Part shown: positions 1 to 8,460 of the stretch, one piece after another
Layout of the letters: each line of letters starts with the position of its first letter
Numbering within the stretch: position 1 is the stretch's first letter
NCBI GenBank assembly: GCA_020543525.1
Contig: JAHYIO010000033.1
Coordinates: 2,108,001-2,172,000, forward strand
DNA length: 64,000 bases
From: Coriolopsis trogii
Lineage: Eukaryota; Basidiomycota; Agaricomycetes; Polyporales; Polyporaceae
Direction of reading: 5' to 3'
Made by a program: the position numbers and the translations under genes
The notes under the pieces: generated by a model
What the model was told of the DNA's origin: nothing
What the model saw: only the letters and a program-made list of their open reading frames with translations
The model's database searches: none

Positions 1-952
1 GTGTGGCCCTACCTAGCAAAGAGGCATGTTTTTATATAGTGCAGGTGCCTGAACCAAGTATGGTTCAGATCTTGATGGGGAGAAGGTGATGAGCCTTCTG
101 GGCTCTTGAGTGGGTACCAATCATTCTTGTATCAAAGGGTAAGATTTGCAGTGGCACACTGTCATTGGACAAAGAGTGACTGAGGATTGAGCAATTAATC
201 ACAGTGAACAATTTGCAGCTGAAGTTACAGGTACTATAGGCAAATTCTCTTCTATATATAGGGATTGTTAAGCATAGTTTAGCCTTCAGCTGCAAATGCT
301 TAGGCCAAAGATTGTGCAATGTTTGGCAACAAAGGGATAAGTCAGGATGTGGAGTGGAATAGAGTAAGTGTAGCAGAGTCTTTTAGGATAGTATTTTGAA
401 CTTTTAAATCCAAATTTTGTTCCCCCCTCATAGTTCAGATCTTAGAGCCAGCAAGACCTCTTGATACCAGTTGTGATTCTGGCAGCAAGTACAAAGTGTA
501 GCTTGATTGGTTAGTAATACTCTTGTCTCTTTGAATCCTCATCCTCAAACCATTGAATCATTCTTATTAAATTATCTCTAGTGTATATTGAATCTTATAT
601 TGTCTTAGAGCCTGTGTGCTCTCTTCAAATCCCTTCATCCCTTTTACCATTGAGCCTATTGAGCATCCAAGCACTGCACCATCAAATCTGGTGGTCTTCC
701 CCACTTACTAGCTTTGATTCAAGAAACTAGATACCTCACCCTGGATCTTACCCTTTACCAGATGACCTTCCCTGGTATGCACAACCCTCTTTAACTCCCA
801 TCTATTTGGAGCAACTCTTTATAGGGTAAACAGATTAGATTGTACATTTTAACCAGCCTTAATTCACCTTTGCTTCTCCATTTGCTGCTTTGCAGGTGGT
901 TACATTTCTCTTTTCCCTTTCTTTCTGAGAGTTCAGAGCTTAGTCTCACGTG
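1..952. other. AT-rich transposon-relic sequence, no intact gene
   Basis: No credible host gene is visible here; the open frames are short and match nothing I recognise. Read on the minus strand, positions 457-470 give a stretch beginning TGGTATCA, which resembles the initiator-tRNA-Met primer-binding site of LTR retrotransposons. It lies next to a TG-starting stretch at about 472. This would fit the inner edge of a decayed LTR retrotransposon running leftward, but no second LTR end or coding domain could be confirmed. Confidence 0.4.
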
Positions 953-1294
953 TGTTATGATCACAGGTCTCCCGGACTCTATCATTTCCTTTTCCAATTG
1001 CTAGTACCCATAGTTGCCTTATTCAGACTTCCTTTTGTTCTCTACTTCTGCACTGAGCGCTATTGTTCTCCACAGTATATAAGACTGTGCGTGCTACCTG
1101 GGGACACCAGTTTCGACCTCTTGTCCCCAGGTGAGCCCCTCTATATTTCACACCATAGATACTTCACTCAATATACTTGTCCCCAGCCTGTTTGTTGAGC
1201 CCTCGCTCTGCCTTGCTGCTTAAGGTCTCGTCTCTCTCATGTCCCTGCTCGTCTCATCTGTCTCCCATGCCTGCCTCAACAATCAGTCGTAACA
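953..1294 (+). mobile_element. Solo LTR, copy A (342 bp)
   Basis: The stretch begins TGTTATGA and ends TCGTAACA, so it has the TG...CA ends and short inverted termini of a retrotransposon LTR. A TATATAAG box lies near 1077, which sets the plus orientation. The flanking 5-mers are acgtg (948-952) and acatg (1295-1299), a target-site duplication with one mismatch. Two further copies lie at 3090-3420 and 4041-4383 in the opposite orientation. No internal retrotransposon sequence adjoins it, so it is a solo LTR left by recombination. The superfamily is not certain from the LTR alone. Confidence 0.8.
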
Positions 1295-1654
1295 ACATGT
1301 GCACTTAGACTGGTCATGTTCTCCATCAATGCTAAACAGTGCACAACAGAAAATTATCCACTTCACATTCACAGTACTATTCCTACCTGTTTGTGATAAC
1401 TTCCATTCCAAGCACAATCACTAGTTGGTATCTAGAGTTCAAGCAAGAGGTTAGTTATAGCATACAAATTAACCTTCTCTCTGTGTACCCATACCCTTCT
1501 TCCAACTTTCCTCAAAATGGCCACATGGCTGATGATCACCATAAGGATGAGCAGTGTCAGAAGCCCAGATATATTTGCCAGGTTGACCCAACCTAGAGCA
1601 GAGGTATCCACATCTAACAAATATATCTGCTGGGCAGTCCCCAGGTGCAAAACA

Positions 1655-1726
1655 TATATGCATAGCAAGGCTTGAACATAGAACCCCTTAACAGCAATGT
1701 CATATCTAACTACTGAGCCATATGAC
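1655..1726 (-). repeat. tRNA-like SINE head (candidate)
   Basis: On the minus strand the sequence carries an A-box-like stretch, TGGCTCAGTAGTTAGA (complement of 1705-1720). Downstream is a B-box-like stretch, GTTCAAGCC (complement of 1669-1677). Their spacing is close to that of a tRNA gene's internal polymerase III promoter. The arms do not fold: the would-be anticodon stem does not pair. It is therefore not a working tRNA but looks like the tRNA-derived head of a SINE. The body would run left toward about 1430. No second copy was found in the window. Confidence 0.4.
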
Positions 1727-2264
1727 CTTTTCCATACTGTTTGTGGGTTATTATCACATGCTCACTTTTCATTTGCTCTTATCTCACACACTTTCACTTT
1801 CACTTCTTGTTAGGCTTGTTTTACTCACTATACCCCCTCCTTTGTCTCTCTCTTAGGCTCTTTTGGGCTCCCTCTTGCACCCTCTCTCACCCTTCTCTCT
1901 TTATTACTACACACTCTTTACCTGTCTGCCTCCCACTCTTCCACTGGCTTTGCTCTACACTGCTCTCAGCAACCCACAAGGACTGTAGCAAGGATTTCAG
2001 AATAACAATGTATTACACTCACCCCTCCGATACTTGCCATCCTGCTTTGCTTGCTGTTTGTTAGGTCCCATGCTGATCGGACCCGAACCCCAAACTCCAA
2101 ACCCCGATATCCAACCGTGCTAACCTTTTATGTCTAATACCTTAGTCCCATCTCTTTTTGATAGGTCCTATCGCATTTATGATTGTTACTATACTCTGAT
2201 CAGTCTGATCAGATTATGAACAACGAACTTTGATCTACTCTAATTCCTGATCAGACTCCTGGTC

Positions 2265-2740
2265 TACTTACGCCAATTTTGCCAAGACCTTGGCCGGAGT
2301 TCCAACTATATAAGGTTCGGTAGCAGTAGACTTGTACCTCAGTTTGGATATCTTGTTACCCCCTGAATTCTACGTGTTCTTCTCTAAGTTCACACCTGAC
2401 CTCTGACTCTGACCTCTGGACTCTGAACTCTGGTCATCACTTAGAATATTGCTCATTCTTCTACCTTGTCCTCTCGTTGTCTGACTCAAAGTTGGACTTT
2501 GTACTTCTGCTCCTCTCGGTTTCCACATCTCTGCCCCCACTCTCGCAAGTTGAGGACACTGGCGTATACTTAGGGCATTGTCAATAGCTTTGCCAAAGTC
2601 CTCACCCTGCTGAACTCCGGACACTGTCAGACCCTCATGCCTCTGGTTGCATTTCCACTGACTCTGGCCTTTGGACTTCAGAGTCAGCACAGTCTTAACA
2701 CTGTTCCTGTGCATATAGGTGCTCTTGTGAATTGCAATGG
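2265..2740 (+). repeat. Dispersed repeat D, copy 1
   Basis: This stretch aligns in the same orientation with 3590-4040. Shared landmarks are a TATATAAGG box near 2310, the downstream gatatcttgtta, and the segment agctttgc.aaagtcctca near 2590. The TATA box suggests a promoter-bearing element such as an old LTR, but clean TG...CA ends were not found. No coding potential was recognised. Confidence 0.55.
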
Positions 2741-3089
2741 CTCCTGGGGTGGGGGACCTCCAGTTGATCCTCATTGTCTAAGTCATCTTGCACTTATGCA
2801 AGAAATGAATGTCCCCTTTAGTTAGTTGCATAAATTAAATGATAATGATATATCTGATATATCAATCTAAATATCTAATATAAATGTGTATAAGCTATTA
2901 GAGATGTTATCTATTTGACTCTTGACATGTAGTTGACATAAAACTGCTCATTTTGACCTATGCATCCCTCTAATCTCACAACCTGTGTACATTTGTGTGG
3001 TGGTGCACCTGTGCAATAGAAATACTCAGGCAGCCTATACATTTCTCAGCATGTGCATTCTCCATATTACAAACATGTGTAACATTATT

Positions 3090-3420
3090 TGTTGTCGCAA
3101 CCTGTGGTCAAGTGAGACGAGGAGAGAATCCGACGAGTCGAGCGAGGGTGAGAGACGAGTCTTGTGCAGCGAGAGTGGAGCAAGGCTCAACACACAGGGC
3201 TGGAGACAAGTTGTATTGAGAGAATGTAAGTGAACAAACTCACAGCGAGGCTCACCTGGAGACAAGAGGTTGAAACTGAAGTCTCCAGATGGCAAGCATC
3301 TACTACTTATATATGGAAAACAATAAGTGCTAGGGACAATAGGTCATAGGCATGCATGAGATGCTGGAACAATAGTGGAAGTGCAAACACAAATACAATG
3401 GAAATGAGAGATTTATAACA
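3090..3420 (-). mobile_element. Solo LTR, copy C (331 bp, diverged)
   Basis: This is related to LTR copies A and B, in the same orientation as B. It begins tgttgtcg and ends ttataaca. The shared core includes gaggctcacctggagacaagaggt near 3245 and a TATA box read as cttatata. Flanking 5-mers ttatt (3085-3089) and atatt (3421-3425) match at four of five positions, consistent with an aged target duplication. It is the most diverged of the three copies. Confidence 0.65.
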
Positions 3421-3589
3421 ATATTCTGTGATCATGGCCAAATTGATCCAATCTTCAAAATCCATACTTTGATTGGTATATATCTCCAACACTACATCAC
3501 AGTATTTGATTCTATTCATTATTAGATAGTTCCATCACACAGTTACCATCAGTCTATTATGCAATGGACAACACAGACTTCTCCTACCT

Positions 3590-4040
3590 TTGTACTCTGC
3601 TGGACTTGCATCATCTCTATGATGGCTTGGTGTCAAAACTTAATTATGTCTGGTACTATATAAGGTAGCACTACTGTTTGTACTTCAGTTCAGATATCTT
3701 GTTATACTTCCTATGATTTAGTATTTTGCACTATGAACCATTCTTCAAAATTTGGTCATCTTAGAACACTGCTTATACTCTGAACTTATGCTCTCAGCAT
3801 TAAACTTAGGTCTAGCATTGTACTCTATACTCATCTAAGACTCCCATTTTCCAACCTCTAATTACCATACTCTGAACCCCAGCAGCCCTTGCCTTGCAAG
3901 TAGAGAATATTAGCAAAATCTCAGAGTATTGCTAATAGCTTTGCTAAAGTCCTCAACCCCATCAGACCCAGACACTCTTATCTTAAAACTCTGTCTGCCA
4001 TCCATCCAGTCCAGCACATTCTCAACAGTATGTCCAAACT
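3590..4040 (+). repeat. Dispersed repeat D, copy 2, interrupted by LTR B
   Basis: This is the second copy of the repeat at 2265-2740, with the same TATATAAGG box near 3658 and the conserved gctttgctaaagtcctca near 3945. The similarity runs up to the insertion point of the LTR at 4041. The repeat was therefore in place before that LTR inserted. A short continuation after 4388 is likely but too decayed to bound. Confidence 0.55.
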
Positions 4041-4383
4041 TGTTATGACTGATTGTTGAGATAGCTACAGAAGTTGAGGCGAGCAGGGGCACAAGAGAGA
4101 CGAGACCTTGTGCAGCAAGGCAGAGCAAAGGCTTGACAAACAGGCTGGGGACAAGTATATTGAGTGAAGTATCTATAGAGCAAAATATAGAGAGGCTCAC
4201 CTGGGGACAAGAGGTCAAAACTGGTATCCCCAGATAGTATGCATGGTCTTATATACTAGAGAGAACAATAGCACTTAGTGTGGGAGCAGAGGACAAAAGG
4301 AAGTCCAACTGAGGCAACTATGGGTATTATACTAGTAATTAGAAAAGGAAATGATAGAGTCTAGGAGACCTACAGTCATAACA
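4041..4383 (-). mobile_element. Solo LTR, copy B (343 bp) with perfect target duplication
   Basis: On the plus strand it begins tgttatga and ends tcataaca. It is flanked on both sides by the identical 5-mer aaact (4036-4040 and 4384-4388). It is a close reverse-complement relative of LTR A and keeps its TATA box and the conserved caggtgagcc core. The intact duplication and its position inside dispersed repeat D show a single later insertion followed by recombination to a solo LTR. Confidence 0.85.
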
Positions 4384-4674
4384 AAACTTAACCTAAGACT
4401 TACTATGTTAATGCCTCCTGTGCAAAACTCTTTCCCATGCTTATCTTTCTGCAGGGACCAGGCTCAACTATTCTAACTGAAGGGGGCTACCACTTCAACT
4501 TAGGCTCCAAATCAGCTGTCAATTCTCTGACCAATCTCTTTGCTGCCCTACTATTGTCCAACCCTTCTGTACCTCTGGTATAATAACAAGTTGGCTTTCA
4601 TTATTGAGCTACTGGCTCAAATTCTTGTCCAGTCAAAGGCCAATAAAGACTTTAGCAAGTATAACAATATATAG

Positions 4675-5110
4675 GACCCTAACATTTTGAACAGTTTGGA
4701 CTCCACCAAACTCTGAACTTTCCTTATACAGTTGGAGCCAGTCTTTCTTACTTGGCCTAAGATCTACACCAGTAACAAGAAGGTGACCTACACTATCTCT
4801 TATCTCTGAGGAACAATGTTGCAGTAGTTTGAGCATTATCTCTTAGAAAGAGCCACTATAGTAGTGGTCCAAAAATGCCTACAGATCATTGAGCATCTAA
4901 AATGTCATATTGGGGCAACATTCTTGAGCAATGTCTGGACATCTGTGTACATATTAATACCCTACTATGTGCTCTATCCATACATATAGGAGAGAATTCA
5001 ATTGACCCAGAATTGGTAGAGATTTTCAAGTAACAATCTGGTGACCCTATTTTAAAAGGTATCATAAGGTGACCCATACAAGGCATCTTTGACCTCTATA
5101 AGGAGTTGAG
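4675..5110 (+). pseudogene. Ty3/gypsy Gag-like fossil
   Basis: Reading from 4675 gives a decayed frame with several in-frame stops. Its pattern is that of the Gag N-terminal domain of fungal Ty3/gypsy elements: an initial DP, a KL-stop-TF.IQLE stretch, WPK, KKVTYTISYL near the middle, then GT..Q and FEHYLLE. The stops after KL, after SYL and before FE break it. Beyond about 4870 the similarity is weak. The call rests on the spacing of conserved positions known from this Gag family, not on a database search. Confidence 0.5.
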
Positions 5111-5278
5111 ATTACAATCTACTATTGTTTGTATGATGATAGGAATGCATCAGCAGCTATGCATTGATGGAACCAGAGATAGTAGTACAAACTGCTAAGG
5201 GAGCTTTATAAATGAGACAACAATACTTTCATAACATATTACTTCCTAGACTGTTATATAAATTGAGAAGTCATAATA

Positions 5279-6071
5279 TCATGGTACAGAGTAGTATATC
5301 TCCCTGTATGCATTCTGACTACTCACTTTGCCAGGGGTGTGCTCGTGATCCTGCTGGAAGATGATCTCGGAACGATCCATTGAGTAGTTAGACAGTGTCC
5401 CAAGGAGACTCTTATCCAAAATACAACAGTACTTGACAGCCGTGAGATTCCCTTCAATGTAACAGAGGCGGCCGGGCCCACAGCTAGTCAGGCACCCCCA
5501 CACATTGATTGACCTTCCCACCTCCGTGCTTCACTATCTTCTTCATGTACCATTCCTCAAATTCTTCTCTGGGCCTTCTTCGGCAGTATTGTTTCCCATC
5601 TGAGCCAAATAAGACATACTCGGACTCATCTGAGAAATATATATGGTCCCAGTCCTTGATCTGCCAATCTGCATGATCGTTGGCCCACTGCTTCCACCCT
5701 AAGACGTGTGCGCAAGTAAGCAGCAGCTTCCAATGACAGATGCGCCCGTTGAGGCCTATCTTCGCAAGGGCCCGGCGGATGGTAGAGGCACTGACATGGG
5801 GAAATAGAAGCCTTCAGATGTCAGCACCATTGCATGCTTCACTGGTCTTGATCAACCACCCGGCATGCCGCAAGTCTCGTGGGCTTAGAAGCCAAGGTTG
5901 TCCTGTCCGTGAGGGCTCCTGATAGAAATCAGGCTTTGTGCGCAGTTTAGTGTAGTTACGGCAGACGGTGGACTCATGGCAGCCGACCTTTTTGGCAATG
6001 TTGCATGCCTTGAACCCGAGGTTCCAGAGCTGATAGACTTCAGCTTTTTTGGTGGGGGTGAGCAGAGTCAT
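5279..6071 (-). pseudogene. Tc1-type transposase, broken
   Basis: Starting at the ATG at 6071, the first part carries the paired helix-turn-helix DNA-binding region (LTPTKKAEVYQLWNLGF and following). An in-frame TGA at 5814-5816 interrupts it. The same frame then resumes with STIRRALAKIGL, typical of Tc1 transposases. The first catalytic Asp lies in IYFSDESEY, followed by LFGSDGKQYCRRRP. Near 5520 a frameshift moves the reading to the frame containing NVWGCL and the second catalytic Asp in IFQQDHEHTPGK. The third acidic residue (the SPDLNPIE-like region) is not recognisable. The stop, frameshift and missing C-terminal part make it inactive. Confidence 0.8.
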
Positions 6072-6367
6072 GATGATATGAGGTCGTCGAGTGTGTCTGT
6101 GGATTTTGGTGGGTGTGCATAGTATTTTCAGAGAGAAAATGGACTTGGGGAGGGGAGGCTGCCCTTCTGGTGCATCATGGTCGGCGCCAATAAACAAGAC
6201 CAAACATCGGACTTTCACATTGTTACTTCTCTAACACATTCTGAATTCCATGTAAAATGTTCATATTTTGTATACACGTGTAGTACACTAATTGCTACCT
6301 ATGTAAAGGTTTTCAAAGGAAACACAATCCTCGTTTGTGAGAACGAGACGCATTTGTTGTGCGAGTC

Positions 6368-6403
6368 GGCGCTTGAAAGCCACGTGCAGGACTTTCAAGC
6401 GCC
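6368..6403. repeat. Perfect 12-bp inverted repeat at the Tc1 terminus
   Basis: The sequence ggcgcttgaaag (6368-6379) is the exact reverse complement of ctttcaagcgcc (6392-6403), with a 12-nt spacer. The outer arm is part of the transposon's terminal repeat. The inner arm repeats it in inverse orientation, giving a hairpin at the element end, possibly a duplicated transposase-binding site. Confidence 0.8.
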
Positions 6404-6409
6404 ACTGTA

Positions 6410-7599
6410 AATATACTCAATTTTGTCACTCATAATCAGCATTGCCCAAAGTAAAACTTCCTCAAGGCCTTGGAACTGCATGAAAGTAGCCTGTATAATA
6501 TAGTGTTTAATACAATTGGCCCCATAGTATTTGTATACACATTGGGACTTGGCTTTGTGAGTCCTAGGGTGAGATACAGGTTTGTGTTTTTAGAGGGTGA
6601 CTGCCTAAAATGGACATAATTATGAATGCAGTTGCCAGTCATTATGGCCACATTGTACATGGTTTCTGCTACAGATGTATGCATAGTGAGGAGTAATAAA
6701 CCTTTGCGGAGAATGCATTCATATGTCTCAATCTGGTAGTAGGAAATTAGTCAAATTATATAGACAATGCTTAATTTTACACTCATCCAATGTGCATCCT
6801 AACTACATTACCAGGCTCCTATTAGGTAGGAAATGCCAATGATACATGCATAAGTAATGTGCAGCACTAGTAATATGGTACAGCACACAGTCTGGCTATA
6901 CAGGGTATACTTATAGAGAAAATTGGGAGCAGACATTATTTTTAACTGCCACTATAAGAATCATCAGCAAAATGACCCTCGACCCTTGAGCAATCACAAG
7001 TGCCCATAACACAGACAATCTATAAAATCTGGGAGTCAGACCAAAAGTGCTCCTTATTCTATCTTCTGCATTTTCAGGGATTGTAATTTGAGGACTGAGA
7101 TTATGATCACTCACAATCAGCACGTTAATCACTCGAAATCACACACAATTCTAGCGACCTGCGGATCCATATTTTACTGTAGCAAATGAATTCAAAACAT
7201 ACTTACCAGCTGAGATGCCTCCATATCCCTGCCTTTAGTTGTACTTCACCTCATAGGGAATTACTCCCAGCATGATTGGAAAGTGTGTATTCGGGTATCG
7301 GAGGGAATGCCATCCATAGCCCTTTACTACTACACCATAACACCTTGGTTGTGGAGGAACGTTACTACTATATATAGGTCTTCACATTCCCTAGGAAATA
7401 TTTGCTAAGTCTCTTATTTACCCCTGACAGCCTTGGGATTGTGCAGACTGTGTGAATTGTAAGTAAACATAATCAGTTGCCAGATTACATGTGATTGTAA
7501 TCTGGCCCCTTGGATTATGCTGGATCGCAGTGATTGTGAGTGCTTGCAATCCGACCCGAACTTCACAATCCAACCGATACCAGAAGAGCCGCTGGAGTT
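6410..7599. other. AT-rich relic sequence with promoter-like TATA stretch
   Basis: No gene or intact element was recognised. A ctatatataggt box at about 7369, preceded by gttgtggagg, resembles the core promoter of a decayed LTR. A 12-mer cactcacaatca near 7109 recurs in inverse orientation near 7533 within a gattgtaat-rich context, suggesting ends of a small lost element. The reading frames here are short and carry no recognised domain. Confidence 0.35.
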
Positions 7600-7773
7600 T
7601 TTGCTGATGATCTACTGCTCTTCATGATGGATTATTTGGCCTTCTAGGAAGAACTCCAACTCAACTTTGGTCTATATGGTGCCACCAGCACTGCAAAGCA
7701 TGATCTTGAGAACCTCTGGATAATGGAGAACCAGCAGATTACTATGTATATCACCCAGGAAATAAGTAAATAA
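7600..7773 (+). pseudogene. Ty3/gypsy Gag fragment
   Basis: Reading from 7600 gives a short frame with one in-frame stop. It contains DYLAF-stop-EELQLNFG, then AKHDLENL and ENQQITMYITQ. This matches the C-terminal half of the Gag domain of basidiomycete Ty3/gypsy elements (an EELQ.NFG..D pattern followed by a DLENL.M.. pattern). It ends at TAA 7771-7773. The rest of the element is absent or unrecognisable. It is a different part of Gag from the fossil at 4675, so the two need not be one insertion. Confidence 0.6.
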
Positions 7774-8460
7774 TTGTGCACACCATGAAGTTTATGTGGC
7801 TACAATGGTAGGCCTATATAGCTCAGTGGGGCACTACTCTGTGAACATAGCTACCAGTGCACCTATGTAGAATCAGTTTTACTAGATGATCCCCACTCTT
7901 GCCTATCCCCATTTGTCACAACACAGTGCCCTTCGAACACTGTCTCTCCCCATTCCATTCACAAGATGTCTCTAGTCATCCCTATGTGCCATTGCTTCCT
8001 TTTGCTCACCAAGAGAGAGTGGCATCTGTCTGTCCTGAAAGGTCTCGTAGCCCTCACAGTCCTTATAGTCCTTACTAGTCTATAAGGACCGTAAGGTGCT
8101 CAGACCTTTGCAGTTTTCCTGATGTTCACAAGTGATGAAGAGAAAATTTAAACATAAGTATTCTGGCCCATATCATGAGATTTTTGACTGATAAGAGTAT
8201 GGCCATGGTAACACTCCAATTCCAGACATGTTATGGAAGTTGGTGGGACCCGCAATATGGACACTTTGCCCTTCAACCGACCTCTACCTTCTCCCTTGCT
8301 CGCTGATGGTCAATGCCAACAGTGTTGACAAGATACATCAGAGGCACCACTAAAACAGGTCAAAATCTTGGTCACACCCAGCAAGTAATCAGACTCTTTA
8401 CTAGTAGACAACAATCCTAGTTGCTTTGTGGGAGGTGAACAGATGCAAAATGATATACTC
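7774..8460. other. Gene-free stretch between relic island and DBP9
   Basis: No coding region was recognised. It contains the imperfect hairpin at 8041-8106. Base composition rises to that of the genic region near 8440. It should include the 3' untranslated region of DBP9, which ends at 8461 on the minus strand. Confidence 0.4.
8041..8106. repeat. Imperfect inverted repeat, about 27-bp arms
   Basis: The arm ggtctcgtagccctcacagt... (8041-8068) pairs with its imperfect reverse complement at 8080-8106, around a short loop. The core ctataaggac/gtccttatag pairs perfectly. It could be a transposon remnant or a strong RNA hairpin; no function is assigned. Confidence 0.6.

Larger units (their letters stand above)
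5279..6407 (-). mobile_element. Degenerate Tc1/mariner DNA transposon
   Basis: A Tc1-type transposase relic (5279-6071) is followed at its 5' side by an element end. Read inward on the minus strand from 6407, the end is CAGTGGCGCTTGAAAGTCC, next to a TA dinucleotide at 6408-6409. Tc1/mariner elements insert at TA and commonly end in CAGTG, so 6407 is taken as the true terminus. No matching inverted end was found on the left; the element is truncated or decayed there. The left limit given is only the end of the recognisable coding relic. Confidence 0.75.

Noticed and set aside
1655..1726. Functional tRNA gene on the minus strand
   Set aside because: The A- and B-box-like motifs are present, but the anticodon stem does not pair; treated as a SINE-like relic instead.
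7819..7830. A-box-like tagctcagtggg
   Set aside because: No B-box follows at tRNA spacing, and the surroundings look like Gag relic sequence.
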